A stretch of 60,760 nt of DNA from Tepidimonas charontis (GCF_007556685.1 NZ_VJON01000011.1:1-60760); one strand, 5' to 3'; shown: positions 35,358 through 45,797, counted from the stretch's first letter. Numbers and translations: made by a program. The notes: generated from the letters alone by a model not told the origin.

Positions 35358-38042
35358 TCAGGCGTCGTCGAGTACCGCCAGCAATTCCTGCGTCAGCGCC
35401 GCTTGCTCGCGGGCCACGTGCAGCGTGGGGCTGCTGATGACGAAGGTATCCTCGACCCGCTCGCCCAGGGTGGTGACTTTGGCCAGCTGCAGCTGCACCC
35501 CATGACGCGTGAAGACGTCGGCAATGCGCACCAGCAAGCCCTTGCGGTCGCTGGCCGACACATTGAGCAGCCAGCGCTGCCCGCGCTCGTCGGGCTGCAG
35601 CTGCACGCGCGGCACCACCGGAAAACTGCGAACCCGCCGCGAGACCCGCCCTTTGCCCACCGACGGCAGCGGCGCACCAGGTGCCAGCGCCAGCGGCAAA
35701 TTGCGCTCGACCATCGAGATCAGTTCGCGGTAGTGCTCCGCCAAGGTGTCGGTGGCGACCTGGAAGGTATCGAGCGCGTGGCCGTCGGCCGTGGTGTGGA
35801 TTTTGGCGTCCAGAATCGAAAAACCCGCCTGGTCGAAGTAGCCGCAGATGCGCGCGAACAGATCGGGTTGATCGGGGCAATACACCAGCACCTGCAGGCC
35901 CTCGCCGGCCGGCGACAGGCGTGCGCGCACCACGGTGGCTGCAGCCGGCTGGGCGGTTTGCGCCAGCGCCCGCGTGATGTGCCGCGTATGCCAGGCGATT
36001 TCGTCGGCGCTGTGGCGCATGAAGTAGCCCACGTCCAGCCGCGCCCACAGCGCCTGGTGGGCTTGGTGCGGCAGGGCATGCAGCGCCAGCAGGCTCAGCG
36101 CCTCGCGCCGGCGGGCCTCGATTTCCGCATGCGGGTCGGGCGCGCCGCCGCCGAGCACGCGCAGCGTCATGCGGTACAGATCTTCCAGCAGCTTGGCCTT
36201 CCAGCCGTTCCACACTTTGGGACTGGTGCCACGGATGTCGGCCACCGTCAGCAGATACAAGCCGGTGAGGCGGCGTTCGTCGCCGACGCGGCGAGCGAAG
36301 GCGCGGATGACCTCGGGGTCGCTGATGTCCTCGCGCTGGGCAACGTGGCTCAGGGTGAGGTGTTCGGCGACCAAGAAGCGCACCAGCTCCGTGTCCTCGG
36401 CCGTCATGCCGTGCTGGCGCGCAAACGTCACCACGTCGCGCGCGCCCAGCACCGAGTGATCGCCGCTGCGCCCTTTGCCGATATCGTGGAACAACGCGGC
36501 CAAGTACAGCAGCCAGGGTTTGTCCCAACCCGCCGCCAGCTGTGAGCAAAAGGGGTATTCGTGGGCGTGTTCGGGCATGAAAAATCGCCGCATATTGCGC
36601 ACCACCATCAGAATGTGCTGGTCCACCGTGTAGACGTGGAACAGGTCGTGCTGCATCTGGCCGACGGTGTTGCGAAAAGGCCACAGGTAGCGGCCCAATA
36701 CCGAGGTCTGATTCATCAGGCGCAGCGCGTGCGTGATGCCTTGCGGTTGCTGCAGGATGTGCAAAAAGGTGCGGCGGTTGACGGGGTCGCGTCGGAAGGC
36801 AGCGTTCATGACCGGGCGCGCGTTGTACAGCGCGCGCAGCGTGCGTGCCGACAGCCCCTTGATGCCCGGTGTTTGCTGATAGAGCAAGAAGGTTTCGAGA
36901 ATCGCCTGGGGCTGGCGCCAGTACAAATCATCGCCGGCCACTTCGAGCATGCCGCCGCGGTCGAAAAAGCGATCATTGAGGGGGCGCAGCGCTTGCTCGC
37001 CGTGTTCGTCGCGTGCCAGTCGCTCCTGGATGTTGAGCAGCAAGATCTGATTGAGCTGGGTGACGGCTTTGGCAGCCCAGTAGTAGCGCCGCATCAGGCG
37101 CTCGCTGGCGCGCCGTGCCCGGCGCGCGCTTTGTTCGCGTGCGCTGCCACTGACGCCGCCCGGTTCGATGCCGAAGGCTGTGGCCAGCGCCGTCTGCAGG
37201 TCGAACACCAGCCGGTCTTCGCGGCGGCGTGCCAGCACGTGCAGCCGGGCGCGGATGAGGCTCAAAAACGCTTCGTTGGCTTTGAGCTGGCGGGCTTCGC
37301 GTGCGGTGGCCAGGCCGCGGCGCGCCAGCTCGTCCCACGAGTGACCCAGCCCCGCTGCTTTGGCCACCCACAGGATGACGTGCAGGTCGCGCAGGCCACC
37401 GGGCGACTCCTTGCAGTTGGGCTCCAGCGCGTAGGGGGTGTTTTCGTAGCGCTGGTGGCGTTGTTGCATTTCGAACAGCTTGGCGCGGCAGAAGGCCAGC
37501 GGTTCGATCTGTTCGGCCAGCGCGTGCCCCAAGGCCACGAAACGGCGCCGGTCGCCCGCCAGCCAGCGGCTCTCCAGCAGCGCGGCTTGCACCGAAATAT
37601 CGGCGGCCGCCTCGTCAAGGCACTCCCGTACCGTGCGCACGCTGGAGCCGATTTCGAGCCCCGCGTCCCAGCAGCTGCCGATGAAGCGCTCCAGCGCCTG
37701 CTGCAGGCACGCATCCCCATGCGGGCGCGCATCGTCTGGCAGCAGCACCAAGACGTCGATATCGGAGTAGGGGAACAGCTCCCCGCGCCCATACCCTCCG
37801 ACCGCCACCAACGCCGCCGTGCGTGGCAATCCGCAGCCACGCCAGAGTGTGCGCAAGACGGCGTCGGTTAGCCGCGCCAGCCGGCGCAGCTGTGGTCGCA
37901 CGCCGCGCGAGCGGGCACTCAGCGCCTCGATGGCACGCAGCACGGCATCTTTGTCGTCTCGGTAGCGCTGGCGCAGCGCCGCCACGTCGAGATGGGGCAG
38001 CGGCGTGTGGGGGCTGGAGCGGGGCGAGCGGGTTGGGTTCAT
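35358..38042 (-). CDS. glnD: Bifunctional [PII] uridylyltransferase / uridylyl-removing enzyme
   Basis: An 894-residue nitrogen sensor that adds UMP to PII proteins when glutamine is low and removes it when glutamine is high. Domains in order: nucleotidyltransferase with '[22 protein letters not shown]' (about 82-103), a helical GlnD domain, an HD phosphohydrolase ('[19 protein letters not shown]') for UMP removal, and two C-terminal ACT domains that bind glutamine ('[29 protein letters not shown]' and '[27 protein letters not shown]'). It is of full family length. It lies 64 bases after map on the same strand, the common map-glnD order. Confidence 0.97.
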   Translation of the reverse strand: MNPTRSPRSSPHTPLPHLDVAALRQRYRDDKDAVLRAIEALSARSRGVRPQLRRLARLTDAVLRTLWRGCGLPRTAALVAVGGYGRGELFPYSDIDVLVLLPDDARPHGDACLQQALERFIGSCWDAGLEIGSSVRTVRECLDEAAADISVQAALLESRWLAGDRRRFVALGHALAEQIEPLAFCRAKLFEMQQRHQRYENTPYALEPNCKESPGGLRDLHVILWVAKAAGLGHSWDELARRGLATAREARQLKANEAFLSLIRARLHVLARRREDRLVFDLQTALATAFGIEPGGVSGSAREQSARRARRASERLMRRYYWAAKAVTQLNQILLLNIQERLARDEHGEQALRPLNDRFFDRGGMLEVAGDDLYWRQPQAILETFLLYQQTPGIKGLSARTLRALYNARPVMNAAFRRDPVNRRTFLHILQQPQGITHALRLMNQTSVLGRYLWPFRNTVGQMQHDLFHVYTVDQHILMVVRNMRRFFMPEHAHEYPFCSQLAAGWDKPWLLYLAALFHDIGKGRSGDHSVLGARDVVTFARQHGMTAEDTELVRFLVAEHLTLSHVAQREDISDPEVIRAFARRVGDERRLTGLYLLTVADIRGTSPKVWNGWKAKLLEDLYRMTLRVLGGGAPDPHAEIEARRREALSLLALHALPHQAHQALWARLDVGYFMRHSADEIAWHTRHITRALAQTAQPAAATVVRARLSPAGEGLQVLVYCPDQPDLFARICGYFDQAGFSILDAKIHTTADGHALDTFQVATDTLAEHYRELISMVERNLPLALAPGAPLPSVGKGRVSRRVRSFPVVPRVQLQPDERGQRWLLNVSASDRKGLLVRIADVFTRHGVQLQLAKVTTLGERVEDTFVISSPTLHVAREQAALTQELLAVLDDA

Positions 38043-38106
38043 GGCACAGCGCAGTCAAGCAAACCGCGGGCCACGGTCGACGCGATCGCCGTTGCCCGGT
38101 CAAACG

Positions 38107-38922
38107 TTACGCCGCAGCAGCGATGTCGACAAACGCAGGTGGGGCGGGCATGCCCGCAGAGACGGTCAGCACTTCGACGCCGGTGTCGGTGCACAACACC
38201 GTGTGCTCCCACTGGGCCGACAATGATCGGTCCTTGGTGACGATGGTCCAGCCGTCGCCCAGTTCGCGGATCTCACGCCGCCCTTGGTTGATCATCGGCT
38301 CGATGGTGAAGGTCATGCCGGGACGCAGTTCCATGCCGGTGCCTGGGCGACCGTAGTGCAGCACCTGCGGGTCTTCGTGAAAGCGCTGGCCAATGCCGTG
38401 ACCGCAAAACTCGCGCACCACGCTGTAGCCTGCGGCCTCGGCGTAGCTCTGGATGGCGTGACCGATGTCGCCCAGACGCACGCCCGGCCGCACCATGGCG
38501 ATGCCTTTCCACATGGCTTCGTAGGTGATTTGGCACAGGCGGCGCGCGTGCGGCGCCACCTCGCCGACCAAAAACATACGGCTGGTGTCGCCATGCCAGC
38601 CGTCCTTGATCACGGTGACGTCGATATTGACGATATCGCCCTTTTTCAGCGGTTTGTCATTCGGGATGCCGTGGCAGACGACGTGGTTGACCGAAGTGCA
38701 GATGCTCTTGGGATAGGGCGTGTAACCATTGGGCGCATAGTTCAGCGGCGCGGGAATGGCCTGCTGAACGTTGACGATGTAGTCGTGCGCCAAACGGTCG
38801 AGCTCATTGGTGGTGACGCCCGGACGCACGTAAGGGGTCAGGTAGTCCAGTACCTCGGCGGCCAGGCGGCCGGCACGCCGCATCCCTTCGATGCCGGCGG
38901 AATCTTTGATGGTGACAGTCAT
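38107..38922 (-). CDS. map: Methionine aminopeptidase type I
   Basis: A 271-residue enzyme that removes the initiator methionine. Metal ligands appear in 'VNIDVTVIKDGWHGDTSRMF' (two aspartates), 'GHGIGQRFHEDP' (histidine), 'FTIEPMIN' (glutamate) and 'SAQWEHTVL' (glutamate); 'VCHGIPNDKPL' holds the substrate histidine. ATG 38922 gives the family start 'MTVTIKDSAGIEGMRRAGRLAAEVLD'; the frame upstream is unrelated. It leads the map-glnD pair. The usual rpsB neighbour is not here. Confidence 0.96.
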   Translation of the reverse strand: MTVTIKDSAGIEGMRRAGRLAAEVLDYLTPYVRPGVTTNELDRLAHDYIVNVQQAIPAPLNYAPNGYTPYPKSICTSVNHVVCHGIPNDKPLKKGDIVNIDVTVIKDGWHGDTSRMFLVGEVAPHARRLCQITYEAMWKGIAMVRPGVRLGDIGHAIQSYAEAAGYSVVREFCGHGIGQRFHEDPQVLHYGRPGTGMELRPGMTFTIEPMINQGRREIRELGDGWTIVTKDRSLSAQWEHTVLCTDTGVEVLTVSAGMPAPPAFVDIAAAA

Positions 38923-39267
38923 GGTGCGCGGTGGACGCGAATCGATGAGGGATAGCGCGGTTGGGGCGGCGTGGCACGCATGACGAGCATCGTTCACGGA
39001 CGTGCTTATACCGACGTCCGACCGCGGTCAGCCCGGCCGCGGTCGCGAGGCATGACCCCATTCGAAGCTTTCGATATTATCAAGGCCTCGTTATCCGCAG
39101 CGGTCAGCGGGTCGTTGGGAATGCCTGCGCATCGCCCACGTTTGCCGCTGGCTGCCGCGGCGCGGTGTAGGCGGCTCGGGGTTATAGTCGGCATGTCGTT
39201 GCGCCGCGGGCGGCGGGCATGATTTGAACGACACGTCCGCACGCCACGCTGGATTGGGAGTGTCGTG
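38923..39267. other. Intergenic region between map and the FIST operon (345 bp)
   Basis: No gene is supported here; a short open frame (38971-39222) has no recognisable protein features. The region should hold two divergent promoters. It contains a 10-base palindrome GACCGCGGTC (39020-39029), and its CCGCGGTC half is repeated at 39037-39044, 15 bases on, which could be an operator. A TATTAT (39078-39083) and a TATAGT (39183-39188) are possible plus-strand -10 boxes for the FIST operon, without clear -35 partners. GGGAG at 39256-39260 is the RBS of the FIST gene. Confidence 0.5.
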
Positions 39268-40350
39268 ATGCTGGTGCACGTTTTTGAATCGTCCGACCTC
39301 GACGCCCTGCGCGCCGCGGTCGTGCGTATGCGGGCCACACCAGAGGTGCGGAGTCTGTTGATCTTGCTGGCGGAGGGGACCGGGTGGCCGGCGGCTGCAC
39401 TGGACACTTGGGCGCGAGCGCAATCCATGCCGCTGATCGGCGGCATCTTCCCGCGGGTATTGGCGCAGCGGAGGCTGCTCGCACAAGGCGGCGTGGTGGT
39501 GGGGCTACCGTGGCAGATCACCGTACACCGCATCCCGTTGGGGGAGCAGCCCCAGGTTCCGAGCACCTTGGCCGATGCGGCCTCGCTGCTGGTGTTGGCG
39601 GATGGGCTGTCGGCCCATGTCCAGCCGCTCATCGATGCCCTTTATGACACGGTTGGCGTTGAGGTGACCAGCGTGGGGGGCGGCTGTGGCTCGCTGTCGC
39701 TGCGGCAGTCGCCTTGCGTGCTGACGGCGCGTGGCCTGGATACGGATGTGGCCGCGGTGGCGGCGTTGCCCGTGCCACTGATGCTAGGCGTGCGCCACGG
39801 CTGGCGCCCGCTGGACCCGGGCCTGGTGCTGGAGGCTACCGGCGCCAGTGGCAATGTGGTGCATACGTTGAACTGGGAGCCAGCGTTGGCGGTCTATCGC
39901 CGCGTGGTCGAGCCCGTGGCCGGGGTGACGATCACGGCCGACAATTTTTTCGACGTCGCCAAGGCGTTTCCGCTCGGCCTGCTACGCGCCGATGGCGAGT
40001 TCATCGTCCGCGACCCGATCCGCGTCGAGGGCGATGCGCTGGTGTGCGTAGGGGCGGTGCGACCACACGCCACCCTGACCATCCTCAACGGCAGCCCGAC
40101 CACGTTGCTGCAGGCCGCGCAGGACCTCGGCCAGCTGCAGGCGCCCGGCGCCTCGGGCCGGTGGATCTTCGACTGCATTTCGCGTGTGCTGTTTTTGGGG
40201 GAGGAGGACGGCTTTACGGCGGAGCTGCAACGCCTGGTGCCCGATGCGCTGCCCACGGCCGGTGCGCTGACCTTGGGAGAGGTGGCCGGCACGCCGAACC
40301 AGCGCATTGCCTTTTGCAACAAAACGGCGACGGTGGCCTTGCTGCCCTAG
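39268..40350 (+). CDS. FIST-domain sensor protein
   Basis: A 360-residue soluble protein with FIST_N (about 25-200, 'SLLILLAEGTGW', 'VTSVGGGCGSLSL') and FIST_C (about 210-345, 'VAKAFPLGLLRADGEFIVRDPI', 'GRWIFDCISRVLFLG'). FIST proteins are predicted to sense small molecules, perhaps amino acids, and to pass the signal to partners encoded beside them. No signal peptide is seen, so sensing is cytosolic. ATG 39268 follows GGGAG by seven bases (GTG 39265 is one codon earlier). The next gene, a hybrid kinase, starts 10 bases after its stop. Confidence 0.88.
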   Translation: MLVHVFESSDLDALRAAVVRMRATPEVRSLLILLAEGTGWPAAALDTWARAQSMPLIGGIFPRVLAQRRLLAQGGVVVGLPWQITVHRIPLGEQPQVPSTLADAASLLVLADGLSAHVQPLIDALYDTVGVEVTSVGGGCGSLSLRQSPCVLTARGLDTDVAAVAALPVPLMLGVRHGWRPLDPGLVLEATGASGNVVHTLNWEPALAVYRRVVEPVAGVTITADNFFDVAKAFPLGLLRADGEFIVRDPIRVEGDALVCVGAVRPHATLTILNGSPTTLLQAAQDLGQLQAPGASGRWIFDCISRVLFLGEEDGFTAELQRLVPDALPTAGALTLGEVAGTPNQRIAFCNKTATVALLP

Positions 40351-40359
40351 GATCAGGCC

Positions 40360-43300
40360 ATGCTGGACAGGGTGGCGGACGTGGAGACCTTCATCGGGCG
40401 CTTGCGTCCGGTGTTGTTCGAGGTCGCCTTGGGCCTAGGTACCACGCTGGATGAACAACGCGAGATCGCCAACTTGCTGGCGGTGATTGCCGATCGCTTG
40501 ATGCCGCTGGCCTGCGTGCTGGCGCGCCGTGGCGGCGATGGCCGTTGGATCTATGAGAGCCGACCGCGCCGCCATGATTGGGCCGCGCGCTGGAACGAGT
40601 GGCTGCTCGGCAGCCCGCTGGAGCCGGGGTTGGCCGATGCGGCTCACACGCTGCCGGTGCCAACGGCCCATTGGTCGCGCGCCGCCGATGGGGCAGCCTC
40701 TGTGGTGGCGCAGCAGCCTGCCGTGCATTTCTGGCCGCTGGGCGAATTCGGCGTATTGGCACTGCACGTCCATCGCCCGTACCCGCCGCCGGCTCTGGCT
40801 GAGATGGCACGGGTGTTGCAGCGCTTCATGATGGCGTTGGCGGCCTGCCGCGAGCACCGGCGCGTCAACGAATTGTTGATGGCGCAGCGCTTGAGCGCGC
40901 GGGTATTCGACCTTTCGCCACAGGCCATGCTGGTGTGCGACGCCGAGCAGCGCATCGTCGATGTCAACCCGGCCTTCACACGCATCACCGGCTACGCCCG
41001 CGACGAGGCGGTCGGTCGCACGCCACGCTTGCTGTCCTCCGGCGTGCACGACGAGGCGTTTTTCGACGCGATGTGGTCTGCCATCCGTCATGAGGGCCAC
41101 TGGCAAGGCGAGATCTGGAATCGCCGCAAGGATGGCACCGTCTATCCCGAGCTGCTGACCATCGTCGCGGTGCCGGATCAAGCGGGCGTCGTACGCAGTT
41201 ATGTTGGCATTTTTCAGGACATCGGCGAGCAAAAAGAGCGCGAGGCCGAGTTGGAGCGCTTGCGCGATTCGCTGCAGCGCAGCAACGATTATCTGCAATC
41301 CATCGTCGATCACCTGGGCGAAGGCATCTACACACTCGACGGTGAGGGACGCTGCACGTTTTTCAACGCCGCGGCCGAGCGCTTGCTCGGCTGGCGGGCC
41401 GAGGAGGTGCTGGGGCGCAAGCTGCACGACATCATTCATCACCACCGGGCCGATGGGGCCCCGTTGGCGGAAAGCGAATGCCCGATTCGGCGCGCCTTCA
41501 TCGAGCGCGCCATCTACCGCTCCGAAGACGAAGTGTTTTGGCACAAGGATGGGCATCCGGTGCCGGTGCGCGTGGTCGCCGCCCCCCTGTATCGTGGGGA
41601 GACGTTGATCGCGTCGGTAGCGGTGTTCGACGATGTCTCGGCGCAGAAGGAGTTGGAGCAACGCTTGCGCCAAGCCAAAGACGCTGCCGAGGCCGCCGCA
41701 CGCCTGAAGGCCGAATTTTTGGCGGTGATGAGTCACGAGATCCGCACGCCGCTCAATGGCGTCATCGGCATGGCCGACCTGCTGGCCGACACGCCGCTCA
41801 GCGGCGAGCAGCAGGACTACGTGCGCACCATCAAACATTCGGCGGACCATCTGCTGGCGCTCATCAACGACATCCTCGATTACTCGAAACTGGAAGCCGA
41901 TGCGGTCGAGCTCGACTGGCGCCCCGTGGACCTGGGGGCGCTGCTCGATGACTGCGTGGATGTGGTGGCGCCGCGCCTGGAAAATCGCCCCGTGGTGCTG
42001 GCCAGCCGACTCGACCCCGGCTTGCCGCGCACGCTGCGCCTGGACCCGACTCGGGTACGCCAGATCGTGCTCAACCTACTCGGCAACGCCGTCAAGTTCA
42101 CCGAGCAAGGCAGCATCGAACTGGTGGCCCAGGCGACCGACGGCCGGCTGCGCCTGATGGTGCGCGACACCGGCCCGGGCATCGCGGCGGATCTGTTGCC
42201 GCGCCTGTTCAAGCCATTCACCCAAGCCGAGGCCGCCACCACGCGCAAGTACGGTGGTACGGGGCTGGGGCTGGCGATTTGCAAGCGGCTGGCCGAATTG
42301 ATGGGCGGCTCGATCCGGGTTGAGAGCGAAGTCGGCCGTGGCAGCGCGTTCATCGTCGAGCTGCCCTTGCAGCCGTTGGAGACTTCGCCCGCGCGGGATT
42401 CACTGGCCGGACTGCGTTTGGCGGTGGCCGGGGCTGAAGGCACGCTGCTGGCCGCGTGGCAGCGCTTGCTGCAGGCGTGGCAGATCGACGTGCGGTATTG
42501 CGCCGATGCCGAAGCGCTGGGGCTGGCGCTGCAGCAGGGCGTGGAGGGGGTGCTGCTGGTGGAGCCGGGTGGTCCCGAGGGGGCCGCGCTGGCCGAGCAG
42601 GTGTTGGTGCACCCGCGGCCGCTGTTGGTGGCGCTGCCCGCAGCGGGCGAACGCTCGGCACGCGCGTCGTGGCTACAGCGTGGCGCGGTGGCGGTGTTCG
42701 TGCCGCCACTGGCACAGTCCCGCATTCACGACCGCTTGGCCGACATCTTTTTGGGCGGTCCCTCGACGCAGCCCGCGCCGGAAGCGGGGGCGCACGATTC
42801 CCTGCAAGGTCTGACGGTCTTGCTCGCTGAGGACAATACCGTCAACCAGCGCGTCGCGCAAGCAATGCTGGGCAAATTGGGGTACCGCGTCGTGCTGGCC
42901 AACGATGGCCGGGAGGCGGTAACGCAGTGGTGCCAGCACCCCGTGGACGTGATTTTGATGGATTGCCAGATGCCGGAGGTGGATGGCTTCGCTGCCACCG
43001 CCGAGATCCGGCGTCTGGAGGCGCAGCTGGGGCGAGCGCGCGTGCCGATCGTGGCGATGACGGCCAATGCGCTCGAGGGCGACCGTGAGGCGTGTCTGGC
43101 CGCCGGCATGGATGATTACCTCTCCAAGCCGGTGACGCGCGAGCGCCTGGAAGCGGTGCTGCAACGGGTGCGGCCCGTGCACCCCCATACCATGGGAGAA
43201 TGCGACATGGACGATGTGATCGATGCGGCCGCTTTGGCGGCCGCCACCGGGGACGACGCGGCGCTGGCGCGCGATATCTTGCAACTGTTCGATGCAGGGC

Positions 43301-43539
43301 TGGATGAGTTGCTCGCGCGCGTGCGCCAATCCGCCTCGGCGCTCGACACAGCGGCGCTGTTTGGCGCAGCGCACGAACTCAAGGGCGCGGCAGCCAGCGT
43401 AGGGGCACGGGCGCTGGCGGGCCTGGCCGAAGCGATCGAGAACGCTGCCCGCGCGGGCCGGATCGAGGCCGCCGCGGTGGCAGCGCTGGAGGGGGCAGCG
43501 GCGGCGTTTCGGGTCCGCCTGTCCGGTTGGCTGCAGTGA
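40360..43539 (+). CDS. Soluble hybrid histidine kinase (PAS-PAS-HisKA-HATPase-REC-HPt)
   Basis: A 1059-residue kinase without membrane segments. The N-terminal ~170 residues are of unknown type, possibly GAF-like. Two PAS domains follow (about 183-300, 'FDLSPQAMLVCDAEQRIVDVNP'; and 312-430, 'IVDHLGEGIYTLDGEGRCTFFN'), then HisKA with H459 in 'MSHEIRTPLNGVIGMADLL', the ATPase ('NLLGNAVKFTE', 'GGTGLGLAICKRLAELMGG'), a degenerate segment, a receiver with D868 in 'ILMDCQMPEVDG', and an HPt with H1005 in 'AHELKGAAASVGA'. This is a full phosphorelay in one chain. It should take input from the FIST protein upstream and pass phosphate to the HD-GYP regulator downstream. Confidence 0.92.
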   Translation: MLDRVADVETFIGRLRPVLFEVALGLGTTLDEQREIANLLAVIADRLMPLACVLARRGGDGRWIYESRPRRHDWAARWNEWLLGSPLEPGLADAAHTLPVPTAHWSRAADGAASVVAQQPAVHFWPLGEFGVLALHVHRPYPPPALAEMARVLQRFMMALAACREHRRVNELLMAQRLSARVFDLSPQAMLVCDAEQRIVDVNPAFTRITGYARDEAVGRTPRLLSSGVHDEAFFDAMWSAIRHEGHWQGEIWNRRKDGTVYPELLTIVAVPDQAGVVRSYVGIFQDIGEQKEREAELERLRDSLQRSNDYLQSIVDHLGEGIYTLDGEGRCTFFNAAAERLLGWRAEEVLGRKLHDIIHHHRADGAPLAESECPIRRAFIERAIYRSEDEVFWHKDGHPVPVRVVAAPLYRGETLIASVAVFDDVSAQKELEQRLRQAKDAAEAAARLKAEFLAVMSHEIRTPLNGVIGMADLLADTPLSGEQQDYVRTIKHSADHLLALINDILDYSKLEADAVELDWRPVDLGALLDDCVDVVAPRLENRPVVLASRLDPGLPRTLRLDPTRVRQIVLNLLGNAVKFTEQGSIELVAQATDGRLRLMVRDTGPGIAADLLPRLFKPFTQAEAATTRKYGGTGLGLAICKRLAELMGGSIRVESEVGRGSAFIVELPLQPLETSPARDSLAGLRLAVAGAEGTLLAAWQRLLQAWQIDVRYCADAEALGLALQQGVEGVLLVEPGGPEGAALAEQVLVHPRPLLVALPAAGERSARASWLQRGAVAVFVPPLAQSRIHDRLADIFLGGPSTQPAPEAGAHDSLQGLTVLLAEDNTVNQRVAQAMLGKLGYRVVLANDGREAVTQWCQHPVDVILMDCQMPEVDGFAATAEIRRLEAQLGRARVPIVAMTANALEGDREACLAAGMDDYLSKPVTRERLEAVLQRVRPVHPHTMGECDMDDVIDAAALAAATGDDAALARDILQLFDAGLDELLARVRQSASALDTAALFGAAHELKGAAASVGARALAGLAEAIENAARAGRIEAAAVAALEGAAAAFRVRLSGWLQ

Positions 43540-43558
43540 CCCCCGTGAGGCGCCCGCC

Positions 43559-44614
43559 ATGGCCTTGATTCTTGCCGTCGATGACAACACAACCAATCTG
43601 ACGTTGATCGAGCGCTTGTTGCAACGCGTGCCGCAGGCCGAAAGCGTAGCGCTGGACGATCCGCAGCTGGCCTTGCAATGGTGCGCCCAGCACCGGCCCG
43701 ACCTGATTTTGCTCGACTACATGATGCCCAGCATGGATGGCCTGACGTTCATGCAGCGGCTGGCCGCCCTGCCGCAGCGGGCGGATGTCCCCGTCATCAT
43801 GATCACGGCCGATCTGGAGCGCCAGGTGCGCTACCGCGCGCTGGAGCTGGGGGCCCGTGACTTCTTGAACAAACCCTTGGACAGCGTCGAATTCATCGCG
43901 CGGGTGCGCAACCAGTTGGCGCTGATCGACGCCGAGCGCAAGCTCAAGGATCGCGCCGCCTGGTTGGCCGAGGAGGTGGCCAAGGCCACCGCCGACATTC
44001 GGCGGCGCGAGCAAGAGACCGTGCTGCGCCTGTCGCGAGCGGCCGAATACCGCGACCCCGAGACCGGCGCCCATCTGCTGCGCATGTCGCATTACGCGCA
44101 ATTGATCGGGCGCGTCGTCGGGCTGCCGCCAGCAGAGCAGGATCTGCTGCTGCAGGCCAGCCCGATGCACGACGTGGGCAAAGTGGGCATCCCGGATGCC
44201 ATTTTGCTCAAGCCGGGGCGGCTGGATGAGTCCGAATTCGCCATCATGAAGCGCCACCCGCAAATCGGCTACGACATTCTGGCCGGTTCGCAGGCGCCGT
44301 TGCTACAAGCCGCGGCCACCATCGCCTTGACCCATCACGAAAAGTTCGATGGCAGCGGCTACCCCAACGGTTTGGCGGGGCAGGATATTCCGCTGTATGG
44401 TCGTATCGTGGCCGTGGCGGACGTGTTCGACGCGCTCACCTCGGAGCGCCCGTACAAGAAGGCTTGGCCGATGGAGCGCGCACGTGCCTTTTTGCAGGAG
44501 CAGTCCGGGCGTCACTTCGACCCCGAGTTGGTGCAGGCGTTCTTGTCGGCCTGGGATGAGGTATGCGCCATTCACGCGCGCTACCAAGACGACTCGAGTG
44601 AAGCAAACAGCTGA
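43559..44614 (+). CDS. Response regulator with HD-GYP domain (c-di-GMP phosphodiesterase)
   Basis: A 351-residue two-domain protein. The receiver (1-120) has 'AVDDNTTNLTLIERLL', D53 in 'LLDYMMPSMDG' and K105 in 'DFLNKPLDSV'. After a coiled linker the HD-GYP domain carries 'HDVGK' (H204-D205), 'KRHPQIGYDIL', and 'THHEKFDGSGYPNGLAGQDIPLYGRI' with the intact HHE and GYP (267-269), so c-di-GMP hydrolysis is expected. It lies 19 bases after the hybrid kinase and is probably the output of that relay, coupling the unknown FIST signal to lower c-di-GMP and hence motility or biofilm choice. Confidence 0.93.
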   Translation: MALILAVDDNTTNLTLIERLLQRVPQAESVALDDPQLALQWCAQHRPDLILLDYMMPSMDGLTFMQRLAALPQRADVPVIMITADLERQVRYRALELGARDFLNKPLDSVEFIARVRNQLALIDAERKLKDRAAWLAEEVAKATADIRRREQETVLRLSRAAEYRDPETGAHLLRMSHYAQLIGRVVGLPPAEQDLLLQASPMHDVGKVGIPDAILLKPGRLDESEFAIMKRHPQIGYDILAGSQAPLLQAAATIALTHHEKFDGSGYPNGLAGQDIPLYGRIVAVADVFDALTSERPYKKAWPMERARAFLQEQSGRHFDPELVQAFLSAWDEVCAIHARYQDDSSEANS

Positions 44615-44852
44615 GAGGGTGAAACGCGCGTCGGACGGCCGTGCGCGTGGGTTTGGCGTCGGGGCTCTCCCGATGTCCCGCTCTCCCGCGCACGTTGGAG
44701 AACGTTGGACGCCGATGCCGGCAACGGGGCAAGGTCGACGTGGCGGTGAGCAAGGTCTGCCTCGCGCCGCCCTGAGCCGACGCGGCATGGTGTGCGACGA
44801 ACGGGCCGCTGGCCCGTGTACGACGGGGCGACGAGGGTCGGCAGGGATGATC

Positions 44853-44929
<77 letters not shown>

Positions 44930-44945
44930 CTGGGGGTGTATGGGA

Positions 44946-45022
44946 TGGTCGGAGCGAAAGGATTCGAACCTTCGACCCTCTGCTCCCAAAGCAGATGCGC
45001 TACCAGGCTGCGCTACGCTCCG
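44946..45022 (-). tRNA. tRNA-Pro (anticodon TGG)
   Basis: On the minus strand: acceptor CGGAGCG pairs with CGCTCCG, discriminator A, encoded CCA, anticodon loop TTTGGGA (TGG), and T-loop GGTTCGAATCC. It is the first of the two-tRNA cluster. Confidence 0.95.
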
Positions 45023-45065
45023 ACGTCAAGGGCCTCATTGTAGCGTTTTGCGCCACGCCGGGTGC

Positions 45066-45797
45066 TCACGACGGCTGTGCCGGTGAGGCCCCTTCGGCGC
45101 GGGGCGCCGCCTGGCCTGCACCGAACAACACCTGCCGCGCCTTATCATCCAGCGGCTTGCGGGCGTCGGCCAAGACCTGCAAACCCCGCTGCACCGCCGG
45201 GCGTTCTGCAATCCTCTGCAGCCACGCCCGCACCGCTGGAAAGTCATCCAGGTCGATGCCCTGGTTGTGCCACACCCGTACCCAGGGAAAGGTGGCCACG
45301 TCGGCCACGCTGTAGCTGCGCCCGCCCAGCCATGGACTGGCTTGCAAGCGGCGCTCCATGACGCCGTACAGGCGCTGCGCCTCCTTGGTATAGCGTTCGA
45401 TGGCGTAGTCGATTTTCTGCGGCGCGTAGAGCCGGAAATGGTGCGCCTGCCCAAGCATCGGGCCGACACCCCCCATTTGGAACATCAGCCATTGCAGCAC
45501 CTCCCAGCGCTGGCGCTCACCCTTGGGCAGCAGCTTGCCGGTCTTGCCGGCCAGGTATAGCAGAATGGCGCCCGATTCGAACAAGGCCATCGGCCGTCCG
45601 TCGGGGCCGTCGGGGTCGACGATGGCTGGAATCTTGTTGTTGGGGCTGATGCGCAGGAAGGCGGGGGCGAATTGGTCGCCTTTGCCGATGTCAATGGGAT
45701 GTACGCGCCAGTCTCGCCCCAGGCGCAGGCCGCATTCCTCGAGTGCGATATGGACCTTGTGCCCATTGGGCGTGGGCCAGGAGTAAACCTCGATCAT
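45066..45797 (-). CDS. Glutathione S-transferase family protein (YfcG/YghU-like)
   Basis: A 243-residue cytosolic protein with a thioredoxin-like N-domain ('MIEVYSWPTPNGHKVHIALEE', 'SPNNKIPAIVDPDG', 'LFESGAILLYLAGKTG') and an all-helical C-domain ('YSVADVATFPWVRVW', the N-capping box). The 'TPNGHK' stretch and 'NNKIPAIVD' match the Nu-class disulfide-bond oxidoreductases YfcG and YghU of E. coli, which use glutathione to reduce small disulfides and peroxides. It has a ~30-residue C-terminal tail rich in Ala/Arg/Pro. It is read away from rimP and ends 43 bases before the tRNA-Pro gene. Confidence 0.88.
   Translation of the reverse strand: MIEVYSWPTPNGHKVHIALEECGLRLGRDWRVHPIDIGKGDQFAPAFLRISPNNKIPAIVDPDGPDGRPMALFESGAILLYLAGKTGKLLPKGERQRWEVLQWLMFQMGGVGPMLGQAHHFRLYAPQKIDYAIERYTKEAQRLYGVMERRLQASPWLGGRSYSVADVATFPWVRVWHNQGIDLDDFPAVRAWLQRIAERPAVQRGLQVLADARKPLDDKARQVLFGAGQAAPRAEGASPAQPS

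Noticed and set aside
38971-39222. An 83-codon open frame between map and the FIST gene
   Set aside because: Arg/Ala-rich composition typical of non-coding GC-rich DNA, no family features and no RBS.
44801-44817. Hairpin ACGGGCC-GCT-GGCCCGT as the terminator of the tRNA pair
   Set aside because: No adequate T-run follows on the minus strand (TTCGTC), so termination there is not supported.
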